This document shows, piece by piece, positions 49,731 through 61,700 of a DNA stretch of 64,000 bases. Both the position numbers and the translations under genes were made by a program. The notes under the pieces are model-generated. The model was not told the DNA's origin, made no database searches, and saw only the letters and a list, made by a program, of their open reading frames with translations. The DNA is taken from contig JAXRKN010000038.1 in the NCBI GenBank assembly GCA_038502055.1, forward strand, positions 496,001 through 560,000, written 5' to 3'. Source of the DNA: Tanytarsus gracilentus (lineage: Eukaryota > Arthropoda > Insecta > Diptera > Chironomidae). The number at the start of each line of letters is the position of its first letter. Position 1 is the first letter of the stretch.

Positions 49731-52700
49731 ATGAGTGAGGACAGGACAAAACTGGATACGGCAAGCGACATGGAGCTGAATCGAAATCGTAAGTTTTTTT
49801 TTCACTGGAGAGAGAGAGAGAGATCCAGACAGAAGAGATCGAAAAAAAATATTCCTTCTTTCTCTCTCTCTCGCTTTTGCAAATTGCATATTTTTTTCTT
49901 CTCCCTTTCTATACACTTCCCTCTTCTCGCACTCATTAATGTTTTTGATATTTATTCTTTTCTTTTTATTTCTCTCTCTTTCGACAGTTTCGCCCATGGC
50001 ACGGCTAGAGCATTTGGATCAGTTAATTATTAGCAAAAAAATTGAAACAACAACTTTAGAATCGAACATTCAGCAGCCGCAGAAAGTTAGTGTTGAGACG
50101 CTCATTGATTGTCTCATTGTGCTTTATGATGAGTGTCAGAATTCATCGCTTCGTCGCGAAAAGACGGTTTCAGAATTTATTGAATTAAGTAAGCGACACT
50201 GTTGAGCTATAAAGGAGCTATTAATAATTACATTTGATTTTTTGCAGTGAAACAATCTGTTCAGACTGTGAAGCAACTTCGATTGACTCGTGATGATTTT
50301 GAGATATTAAAAGTGATTGGCAAAGGTGCATTTGGAAAGGTGTGCGTCGTCAAGATGGTTGGAACAAATAAAATATATGCAATGAAGATTCTTAATAAAT
50401 GGGAGATGCTTAAGGTATATACACACACACACACATCCACTCTATAAATATTGAAATAATTTTCATCGTATGTTTATTGTTATAGCGCGCTGAAACGGCT
50501 TGCTTTCGTGAGGAAAGAGACGTTCTAGTTTTTGGCGACCGTCAATTTATCACAAATCTCCACTATGCATTCCAGGACGATCACAATCTCTATCTCGTGA
50601 TGGACTACTACTGCGGAGGTGATCTCTTGACATTGCTAAGTAAATTCGAGGATCGTTTACCGGAGGAAATGACACGATTCTATATTGCCGAGATGATTAT
50701 CGCCATATCGACAGTTCACAAATTGAATTACATTCATCGAGATGTGAAATTGGATAACATTGTACTCGATGCAAATGGTCACATCCGTCTAGCGGACTTT
50801 GGATCGTGTCTTAAGTTGGGGCAGAATGGAATGGTGCATTCGAATGTTGCTGTCGGTACGCCCGACTATATTTCACCCGAGATTCTGCGTGCGATGGAAG
50901 ATGGAAAAGGCAAATACGGAACTGAATGTGATTGGTGGTCGCTTGGAGTTTGTATGTATGAAATGCTGTTCGGCGAGGCACCCTTCTATGCGGAGAGTCT
51001 AGTTGAGACATATGGGAAGATTATGAATTTCAAAAATAGCTTCGATTTCCCACCCGAAGATCCCGACTATCCCGTCAGTGACAACGCAAAGGACCTAATA
51101 AGAAAATTAATTTGTGTGCCAGAAGAGAGAATGGGAAAGAATGGACTCGATGACTTTCGAAATCATCCGTGGTTCGTTGGAATCGATTGGGAGTCAATTC
51201 GTGACGGAAATACACCATACAAGCCTGAAGTGTCGAGTCCAACGGACACCAGCAATTTCGATGTGGACGATACCGATGTTAAACTTCTCTCCGAAACAGT
51301 GCCACCCACATCTAATCCCGCTTTTTCAGGACAGCATTTACCCTTTGTTGGCTTCACATTCACACAGCATAGCAATCTTTCAGACCTCGCATCAATACCA
51401 ACGCACGAATCTATCTCCATTGTGTCGTCATCAAAGTTTAATGGCGAAAGAAATAATCCGGAATTAACTCGCAAACTACAAGATGAGATTAATATGTTGA
51501 CGAAGAAAAATGGTGAGTTAGAAAGTCAACTCCAATCGATATCGAATAATTCGACGGGTGACAGGAAGCAGTCTGATTCGTCGACGAGGACAATCGAGCT
51601 AGAAACTGTCATTGTTCAGTTGAGAAAGGAAAATGAGGATATTATAAAGGACAAAATGAAATTGCTAGAAAACTTTAAGGCAGTTGAATCGGATCTGAAA
51701 ACGAGTAATCAACAGCATAAGCAAAGGATAGTTGAACTTATGAAACTAAGCGACGAGACTAAAGAGTTGAGAACGCAAAAAGTCATGTTGACGAGACAGC
51801 TACGTGACAAAGAAGATGACGTAGAGAAGTCGAGTCAAAAGATTGACTCATTGCGCAGTGACATTCGGCTAGCCGATAAAACTCGCCGTGAGCTAGAGAC
51901 AAAGTTGCAGGAGTCAATGTCTGAGCTAATGCGCGAGAAACAGGCAAAGGAGCGAAGTGAAGAATATTGTCGACAATTGCAAGCCAAAGGATCGACCTCA
52001 CCTCACCACGAGGAAAATCTTAAGCGTGAAATCGAGAGACTTGAACATGAGAAGGAAGAACTTTTAACTCAGCAGCAATTGAGATTTAATCAGGAATTGA
52101 CTGCGATGCGCCATCAACTTAACGAGTCCGAAACACAGAGAAATCTCACTCAAATGGAGACGAGTCAGTTGCGTGAAAAACTCGAATTAGTACGCAAGGA
52201 AATGACAGATCTTGAAGGAAATGTTCATGGCCTTAGGAAAGAGAAGCAATATCTGCTGGACGAGAACATAAGACTCTCTGGTGAGATGGAAATGGTGAAT
52301 GACACGAATCGTAGATTGCAAAATGATCAATCTCAAGTTGAGAGTGATTATGAGGAACTTAAGCATAAGCGTCAAGCCATTGCCAACTGGGAGCAACAAA
52401 TCACTGAGATAATTCAGTGGGTGAGTGATGAAAAGGATGCCAGAAGTTACCTGCAAGCACTGGCATCGAAAATGACTGAGGAACTAGACACTATGAAAGG
52501 CACAGGAACATTAAATCAGACACAGGATAAAAATTGGCGAAACAGGCGATCGCAAAAGTTGGAAAAAATGGAATTACTTAACCTCCAGAGCTCGCTACAA
52601 AGTGAAATTCAAGCGAAAGCAATGATCTCTGATGAATTGAGTCGTACACGTGCCGATTTGGTCGCAGCCCAAAAGTAACACTTTAAATTAATAATTGGTT

Positions 52701-55700
52701 ATATTTCTAACTCAATTTATGTCATTTTTTTTAAATAGGGACCTTCACGATTACCATCAACACAACGACTCACTTCAGAGCGACTTAAAACGAAAAGAGA
52801 GCCTCATTAAAGAGCTACAGTACAAGTTGGAACATAATGAAGGATGTAAGTACATGCACTTTGATTTTCCACCGTAGTTGGCATAAGCTAGAAAATTTCA
52901 TCGAGCTCATTAAATCACAAAAATAATTAATTTCTTTTCCATACACGAAATACACTATAAAAAAAATTATTCAATTTTATTTGACTATTTCTTCTTCATC
53001 TCTTTCTTTATTTCTTTCACTTCGTTCTTAAATAATTGCATTTATGTCCATAAATTCCACGTTAAACGTTTGTATAGTGCGCAGAGATGAACAAAATAAA
53101 GATGGTTCCTCTTCGTCCCCGTCCAGTGTCGAAATGAAATTGATTGAAATGAAAAATGATAATGAGATGGTGACGGTGAATAATAATTGTGTGAATATTG
53201 ATTATAATAATGCTAACCTCGACAAAGGCAACGACGATGACAGCATTCAAAAGAATATGCAATCAAAAAATGATGATAATAGTAATAATGAAAAAATTGT
53301 TGTTAATATTGAGCAAAAAGAAGAAGAAAAAATTGTTAATAGTCTAGATGCCGCATTAGATGAGTTTCATAGGCAGCTAAGCGATATTGATGATGCTTTG
53401 TCGACTTCATTAGCGTCCAATGATGACGCCAAAATCAAAAATGATAATAAGATTGATGATTTGAATGATGATGATGCATTAGCTACTTCAAGTAATTATT
53501 TGGACATTGTGTCTAGCCGTTGTGAAATGTCTTCTTCTTCTTCTTTACCACAACCCTCCTCATCAACATCTGCACTTTTATCGCATGTAGCCCAATATGC
53601 ACCAACCCGCGACAATAATCGCAACCATCGAAAAGCGGTGCGAAAGAACTTTTCTTTGTGGATTGGTGTTACGAGTTGTGTTTGGGCGTGCTTAGTTTGG
53701 CTTATGAAAAATTATGCTTAACAAACAAAATTTTTTTACATGTTTTCTTTTTCTAAATTCATTTTCACGTGACCTTCATGTTTTGCTGCTGCATTTAACA
53801 CAAATAAAACGGCTTAAAATGCGTTTATAACAAAACATAAGCATGAATGTGTGATGTGCTGTGCTTGACTTCACACATTTCAAACTTTTATAACTCTCTC
53901 AATTTCTCTCAGACATCATCGTAATTTTTGTCCTTTTTTCTGTTGGAAATTTTCCAATTTTTCTTATCATAAAAATATATATTTCTTTGCAGATGACTTG
54001 AATGCGAATAATGATAAAATTTTATGCTCAAATTCTGATAATTCTAATCTAATCGCTTATGACACAAATCAATCGCATCTAATACAAATTACTTCATCAT
54101 CATCATTACAAATAACAAACTTGAACGATTCAACCATTAAACAGCTATCGAAAAAAGCTAAAAGTCGTTCTCGATATGCGAAAAGTAAAAAGCACAAAAG
54201 GAACAGAAATAAATGAGTGCTGCTGCCGAGTTTTTTTGCCTCTCATGTTTTTCGTTGAGTTTTTAATCTCTTGCTAATTATTTTTAAAAAAGAGAAGTGA
54301 TTGCTTAACTTTTTTTCTGTTGCTGATGGTGTCTCAAATTTAAATATTTTTAGACAACCTTTTGAGAGCTGCTTAGTGCCGCCATCAATTAGACTAGGTC
54401 ATAAAAAAAGTTCCTAGTTGTGTTGTACAGGGATATTTTATTTATTTCTTACAAAAATAGGTCTGATTCAAAATACAGCACCAAACAACTATTTCTGGTC
54501 ATTGTTTTAAAGTGATGTAATTTAATTATTATATAAATTTTTTGGCCTTAAGAATTGTTAAAACTTTTTTGTTGATTCTTATTTTTTTTTCGAGAAAAAT
54601 AAAATTTTGCCAAAAGACAGAAAATGTTGGCAAAAATGAGAATAATTACGTTAAAAGAAAGTCTGAATATTTTTATATTTGTTGTAATAACTTTTTGATG
54701 TTTGTGTGAGGACACAAGAACAAAATATATAGTCTAGGGGATGCTGAACGATAAAACTTATAATTATAACTGCAAAACGCTTAAAAAGGTGGGACATTGA
54801 CTTGTGATAATATTTTTTTTAATTAAAAATGAAGCTTTCATTTGGAATTCTTTAACGTTTAAATTAAAAGTTCTAAATGGAGCTTTTCGAGTTTTACCTA
54901 GTCTCTAATATATCGCTCTTTGAAAATCAAATTCGCATAATTAATTTCGCCTGTTAACTGTTTCATTGGATCCTCTTTTCGCTAATATCTCTCTCAAATC
55001 CACTTACAAAACCACACACACACGCACATTTCTTCTTGTCCAAATTTTATTTTCAAAAATTTCAAGCTTTTTTTAATGCAGCTCAAAATTTTGTGATAAA
55101 CCATCTCTAAGGAAAAGTTTTTTTTTGGTGATATTCAATTGTGCACTAACTTCACGCCGTTTTCCTTCATATGTAATAAAATTTCATTCAAAATTTCTTC
55201 TCTATCATTTAACACCTTTTTTTCTCTCCCGGGTTGTTTTTTGTGGATTTCAAAAAAAATATTTCTTATTAAATAAAACTTTTTAATTCAACTCTAAAAT
55301 AATCTAAACCCAATTAAACACGCAAACTCCCTGAAGTCTTGGAACGTCCATCGTCTCTTTTGGAGAACTTTTTGAAGGACAACAACAATGGAATCGGCTC
55401 ACCGACATCTAACAACAACATCTATAACAATCTCCCGGTAAGAGGGCCAAAAATGGGAATTTCGGTAAAACTTAATTCTCAATTTGATTTCGAACAGCCC
55501 TCGCGAAATCTTCCCACAAGTCCCTCTTCGATTTCCCAACAAATGCTACAGCATCAGCAGCCCATTTACTCGAATCAATCGGCTATAAGTTCTCCTCGTT
55601 CGCACAACTTCCCTCACTCTGATGACAGTTTCGATCGTAATCATAGCTTTTCGAGTCGTAAGAGTAATGCGAGCGATACTTCAATGGAATATCCGCGAAA

Positions 55701-57937
55701 GCCACATCAATTTGTTGTGCGAACTTTTACGACGCCCGTCAAGTGCCACCACTGTACATCATTAATGGTAATTATTTGAAATGTTGCTTCTCTTTTAATT
55801 TTCGCTTAATTAATTAACGTTTGCCCGTTTAGATTGGTCTCACTCGTCAAGGTGTTGTTTGTGAACTTTGTAATTTCTCGTGTCATATTCATTGCTGCCC
55901 TAAAGTTCCTAATCACTGCGCGATGCCAGGCGATCAACCGAAAAGACCGCTCGGAATTGATCCGACAAGGGGCATCGGTACGGCCTATGAGGGATATGTG
56001 AAAGTTCCTAAGCAAGGCTTTATTAAGCGTGGCTGGCAACGACAATTTGTGGTTGTTTGCGATTTTAAGCTCTTCCTCTATGACGAAGAACGTAGTGGAC
56101 AGCCTAGTGTTTGTGTTACCCAAGTTCTCGATATGCGCGATCCCGAATTTTCGGTCTCGACCGTGCGTGAAAATGACGTCATTCATGCGAATAAGAGAGA
56201 CGTGCCTTGCATCTTCCGAATAACCACTTCGCTTATTAGCGAGGGCAATAAATTGATTACACTCATGCTCGCCGATACTGAATCGGAGAAAAATAAATGG
56301 GTTACGGCACTAAGTGAACTGCATAGAATTTTAAAGAAAAATAATCTCCCAAATACGGCCGTGTATCGTGTAAAGGAAGTGCTCGATAGCTCGCTTAGCA
56401 TCATAAGAAATTGCATGAGTTCCGCCATAATTGATCGTGATCGATTGATCATAGGAAATGAAGAAGGATTGTATTGTGTTGAGCTCGATTGTTTTGAGTT
56501 CATTCGTATTGGCGATGCTAAGAAAATCATGCAAATTTGGTACATACAAACGGAGCAATTACTTGTGGTGCTTTGCGGCAAGCAACGTCACATTCGACTT
56601 CTTCCTATCAGAGCCCTGGAAGTGCCTGATGTTGAGTGGATAAAAGTTTCTGATTCAAAGAATTGCGTGGCTGCATGTACTGGAATTATTCGTCATGGAA
56701 CACCGCAGAATATTTTTGGCTTAGCAATTGCAATTAAAAAGCCCAACAATACACTCGTTGTGGTCTATGAGATCGATCGCAATAAGCAGCGTCATCATAA
56801 ACTGTTTGAATTTAGTGTTAATCTCACCGTGCAAAATATGAAAGTTCTCTCCGATGGACGATTAGCGATTGGACATCCCGGAGGGTTTACTGCTTACTAC
56901 TTGCAAGCTGACGCTGCAAAAATGCGTAAGCTATTCGATTTTAAATTTGAAAGTTTTTCCAACTAATTATTTTTAATCTAGCATTGGTTCATCCAACCGA
57001 CAACAACATGAGTCACTTCTTGACGTACTCAAATCTCGACACATGGCTCGTTGTTGAAGTAGCACAATCTAGTCATATTGATAGTAATAGTGGGAGCGGC
57101 GATGGCGAAACCATCGAGTACCTTCTTGTCTTCCAAACATTGGCCATATACGTAGATCAGCAGGGAAGAAAGACAAGATCACATGAAATTATGTATCCGG
57201 CCATGCCGACATTCATAATGCACGAGAATGAACTCTTGCTTGTCTTCTCCGAGACACATTTGGATGTTTTTAACATAACGTCTGGTGACTGGGTTCAATC
57301 TATTGGCTTGAAGAAAGCCCGACCCCTCTGCAATGACGGAACTTTGTGTCTCACGATGATGAATGAATCTCCATACGTTGTTTACTTAAATAATGCTTTG
57401 CAGAGTAAGTTAAAAAAATAATCATGAATTTTTTATATAAATTGTTTATTTATTTAAAAAATAGGAGAAGCTTTGGATACTGGAAGCGTTGAGCGCTCAA
57501 TACCTCGAAGAAGATTTTCGTTGCGTGAATCGAGTCGATTAAGAACAGCCGCAACCGATCGACGATCAAAAATGATTTCAGCACCCTCAAATTTCAATCA
57601 CATCAGCCATATGGGTCCCTCAACGATGATGCAAAAATTTGTGGATCTTCCAACAACAATTGAGACAGCAGATGATCCAAATATTGTGCAGCGTCCGACC
57701 AGTTTACGTCCTGCTCCACCTCGACCCACTACAATGCCACCGCAAAGTAATTTGAGAAAGAGCATGTCCAATGTTAGGCCCAAAGAAACACCGCCGTCTC
57801 TACCGCATTCACCTTCACCGCTCGGTTCAATGTCGTCTCTCGCTGAGAGTATTTTAAAGGTCGCTGAACGACAGTCGGAGTCTCTTCGATCACGGCGCTC
57901 ATCGAGCTCTTCGGATATGTCAGGTGCAGATTCATAG
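49731..57937 (+). CDS. gek: Genghis khan / MRCK, Cdc42-binding kinase (full-length form)
   Basis: Nine exons (49731-49788, 49988-50188, 50248-50414, 50486-52674, 52739-52845, 55337-55767, 55833-56925, 56982-57404, 57465-57937) give 1713 residues, as in human MRCK. It is a Cdc42 effector that phosphorylates myosin light chain regulators and controls actin. The AGC kinase domain (~100-370) has GKGAFGKV, AMKILNK, HRDVKLDN, DFGSCLKL and GTPDYISPEIL; a C-terminal extension ends in the hydrophobic motif (PFVGFTFT). A ~450-residue coiled coil follows. The second half has a C1 domain (HQFVVRTFTTPVKCHHC...HIHCCPKVPNHC), PH, CNH, and a CRIB motif (ISAPSNFNHISHMGP, ~1595-1609), and ends Ser-rich. Intron 5 (2491 bp) contains two further in-phase last exons. 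Confidence 0.95.
53078..53721 (+). CDS. gek: Alternative last exon of gek with C-terminal hydrophobic anchor
   Basis: A TTTGTATAG acceptor at 53077 joins in phase 1 to the donor at 52845/52846 of exon 5. The exon adds 214 residues: Asn/Asp/Ser-rich sequence, a possible short amphipathic helix (LDAALDEFHRQLSDIDDAL), a basic stretch (HRKAVRKN) and a C-terminal hydrophobic segment (FSLWIGVTSCVWACLVWLM) four residues from the end. The result would be a 1121-residue kinase with its coiled coil truncated, no C1/PH/CNH/CRIB half and a tail anchor. An AATAAA follows 82 bp after the stop (53803-53808). Phase, acceptor and poly(A) signal are seen; expression and isoform use are inference. A nested independent gene is less likely because no good start codon precedes it. 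Confidence 0.65.
53803..53808 (+). promoter_or_regulatory. Poly(A) signal AATAAA after the anchored gek exon
   Basis: This canonical hexamer within the long gek intron lies 82 bp after the TAA at 53721, where a last exon ending at 53721 would need one. Confidence 0.5.
53993..54216 (+). CDS. gek: Second alternative last exon of gek, basic tail
   Basis: A strong acceptor (TTTCTTTGCAG, ending at 53992) joins in phase 1 to the same exon-5 donor at 52845. The exon adds YDLNANNDKILCSNSDNSNL, a Ser/Asn/Thr-rich middle and a strongly basic end (KKAKSRSRYAKSKKHKRNRN) before TGA, giving a 981-residue form without the C1/PH/CNH/CRIB half. An AATAAA follows at 54598-54603. The basic tail could bind acidic phospholipids or act as a nuclear localisation signal; both are inference. 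It might also be spliced from the preceding alternative exon in some other way, but that exon ends in a stop with no donor needed. Confidence 0.55.
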
Positions 57938-58751
57938 CATCGCCATTAAATAACCGTAAACGTATTCAATCATTTTCTTTCCTATTGGCAAAAAAAGCTT
58001 TTTTCATACTCACACATAATTTTTGGATAAAAAAACTTTTTTTAAATGCATTTTGCAAAAGACTAAAATATCTTTGATGTCTCCAATCTATCGATCATGC
58101 TTAGCACATTTTTAGACATTTTAATGTTAATCTCTAGAGCATAGAAGAATTTTTTGTAGGTCTTGATCATAACCAACATTTTTCTACTGCGTAGATTCGT
58201 AAAGAAAACTTCGAACAATTATAGTCTCCTTTATTGAAATTATAAAAGCTCTCTCTCTCTCTCTTATGCCTTCTTCAGTATTTATTTTTTTCCTTTTTTA
58301 AAACAAAATTTATTTCTCATTCTTTTTAATAAATTTAGGATAATTTTTTTTAAACACAAATTAGATTTTAGTTTACATAAAAATTTTTATTTAAAAATTG
58401 AATCAGAAAAAGTGAACTAATAATTTTAATTGCCTTTTAATTTCTTGATGATTTTTTTAATCGAGCTTTCACCGACATGCACATCGACTCAAACTTTTGA
58501 TTTTGAGCAACGCAAGAAATTATAATCAACTATTAAAATGCAAAAATAAAAATATTGAAAATTTTAACATAAATTTCAAGACTTACATTTTAATTTTTTT
58601 CAGCTTCGATTAAAACGCTAAAAGCTTTAAAAGTTTAAATTTTTTATTAAAGTTCAATAAAATGTCTATAAAATAACAATATGTGGTAAGTTATTCTTCT
58701 TTGCACAACCATAGGACGATAATTTTAGTGTTAAATAAAAGAAAAATATAA
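57938..58751. other. Convergent intergenic region, gek / ABCA
   Basis: This 0.8-kb AT-rich region carries the 3' UTRs of both convergent genes. It contains a CT microsatellite (about 58247-58263) and AATAAA-type hexamers on both strands. Nothing else was recognised. Confidence 0.5.
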
Positions 58752-61700
58752 TTACGTCATTTGAAATTCGTTTTGTACAAATCCATTATTGTCATTACCC
58801 AAAACCCCCTTCTTAATAATATTCTCATAAACCTGATCTATCATACATGCACTTATCGTATATCTGAGATCCTTCACTGATGATGTGAATGCATTGAGAA
58901 GCTCAACAAGCTCGCAGAGTTTCATGTGGCAATGATCGACTTTATCAAAATCTCTCACTTGTATTAAAAATTGTGCCGAATATTGATGACATATTGGATT
59001 TTTCATTGATCGAAAGGCTTGTCGAAGCTCCTAAATGAATTTTTAAAAAAATTAATTTCTTGCTAATAAAAAAGATAAAAATATTTTTCTCACCGCTTCG
59101 AATTGATAATTGAGTGGTTTCTCACTCAAAAGTGTGACAACATAGCGATTGCCAAATTCCTTTTTAAGTTTTTCGGGTGAGCCAGAAGCCACAAGGTTAC
59201 CGTCCACCATAATGCCAATGGAGTGAGAAACATCTTCAACCTCTGCAATGCTGTGTGATGTTAAAATCACGGAGCAATTTTCATCGTTAAGTTCTCTTAT
59301 CGTTTTGTAGACTAAATGACGAGTGAGTGGATCCATGTCGGCTACGGGTTCATCCATGAGAACTAAACTCAAGTTGCCAATGCTTGCGCAAGCCACACTC
59401 AATTTTCTTCTATTTCCACCGCTCAAATTCTTGACTAGCACATTTCGATACGCCATTAAGTGGAAATTCTCGAGATTTGTTTCCACCAAGCGTCTAATAT
59501 CTTTTACATTTCTCAATTTTCCATAAAACTCGATTATTTCCTTCACCGTCAAGAGCGGGTCAAGTGCATTCGTTTGTGGAACATATGAAACACTATTTTT
59601 TTCAATGTCATTTGACATCTCCACTGTTCCGGAAAATCGTTTTGTTTCGCCGGAAATTATCGAGAACACCGTAGACTTTCCGGCTCCATTAGATCCCAGC
59701 AATGAAAAGCATTCGCCTCGTTTGACTCCAAACGAAACATTATTAACAGCATATTCACTTCCACCATAGCTCTTGTAGAGATTTTCAGCTTTAATCAAAT
59801 AATTATTGCCATTCATTTTTCCATCTTTCGTGAGCGTGTTTTGAATCGTAATCACTTTCAATTCTGTGTTTGGCGATGATTTTTCAACAATTGTCGCTGA
59901 CTTAAAAATCTTCCAGATTAATCCACTTTCGATGATGTAATTGAGGGCAATAAAAATTATTCCGAGAACAAACAGTGAAATAAAGTGTGGCTGCAGTAAA
60001 TCACTATAAATAGGCGACTTGTAGGTGTTGATGTAGTAGCGGACGAAAATCTTTGAGGTTAAGTGATTTTTGCAGATTTCAATTAAGCCATCGGCAAGGG
60101 CGTGTTGCGGAAATATGAGAAATACTCGATTCAGCGTATTTCTAAATTTTTCCTGCTCATCTGTTTCGGACAATACATCAAACATTATAATTACCGACAC
60201 GGTTGTCAGTCCTATAATTACGTTCAAGCAGAAAATTGACATGTTGGCAAAACTGGCTTCACTAAACAACTTCTCGTATAAATGCACACCCGGAATCATT
60301 GCAAATCCGAAGAGGAGAAGAAGCAGAATTATTCCGCCCAAATTGTCACCCTCGACATAAATTGGAATGGAGAAAATTTCAAAGACAATCACGGCACAGA
60401 CGATGGCGATGCAGTAAACCGCAAAATCCCAAATGTAAGCGACACCCCAATAGGTGTAGAAATTTATTCCGCAAAGTTTTTGCTGCAACTTTTCGCCGTT
60501 CACTCTCTCGTTGACGATGTAAACTGATGCGCCGGCAATTACGAGGGAGAAGGAAATGAGAAGAATGAGTGAAATTCCAGCATCGGCAACGTTTTGGAGG
60601 CTGTGAAAAGAATACGTTAAATTTAATAAATGAAAAATTTTTAACTTACATCGAAGACACACTCAACTCATCCTCTCCCAATTTGAGTGGATGATTGATT
60701 GTTCGAATCGTGTAAGACGAATCGTTCATTTCTTTACGAAAGATGGCCGAATCGAGGAGATTGAGGTACAGTGGCATTGAGTGGTATCCCTTGTTGTTGT
60801 ACCAAACAATTGATCGACTGTTGTTAATTGAAATGCCACCATATCTTCGTTGGATGTACTCATCGTGTGTGCTTAAAATCCATTTAAAAGAGTCCTTGGA
60901 GGTGTCAAAAAACTGACAATCGATTTCATTTTTACTGCAAGTATTGTCAAAGTCACTGCCTAACTCATCGCCGAATGGAAGAGCTTTTTCTTTCGAATAA
61001 AATTCAACAGAGTTTGGATACATTGATCGATTAAACTCGACAAGATTGTCGTAATCGCCAGGTGGTCGAATTTTCATGAATCCCATTGCGATAATTTCAA
61101 AAATTACCGGAAGCACCAAAATGCAGATTAAAAGTCGATAGTTTCGTTTAAAATGTAAAAATCGCTTGGTAAAGAGATTCAATAAGATTTCACTCAATGA
61201 AAGTTTCTTCTTTAAATCCGGCGTTGAGGCACCGCTGCCACTTTTTCGAAGGTCAACAGTTTCAAGGTTGTTGTTATTATTTAAATTTCCATTAGCATGT
61301 CCATTTTGCACCATCACGCTTTCATCTTCAACACTCTTATAGTAGCTGTCGAGAGTTTTGCTTGTGACATAGAAATTTGCGATTTTTTTGTCACTTTGTA
61401 AAGTTTCAATCGCACGAATCAAATCGGCATGACTGTGAATTAAAAATTCGAAATATTTCAGAGATGTAATAAAATAAATTCACGTTTTATACTCACTTAA
61501 TTCTATTTTGTTCGTCATCGGAGTGCGGCAAGACAGCTAACATCATGTTCTCTCGTACTGTCATGTTCACCTCAAACATGCAATTGTTCACAATAGCACC
61601 TTTCACTTCATTAAGCATTTCCTTATCCGTTGGCGTTTTTAACTCAATATGAATTGTGAAATTTTTCGTAAGCTCGTTATGAAGATCTTTTGTGGTCGCT

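Noticed and set aside
53044..53077. Start codon for an independent gene at the anchored exon
   Set aside because: The ATG at 53044 lies just before a good acceptor and the frame match with gek exon 5 favours splicing; an independent nested gene remains only a fallback.
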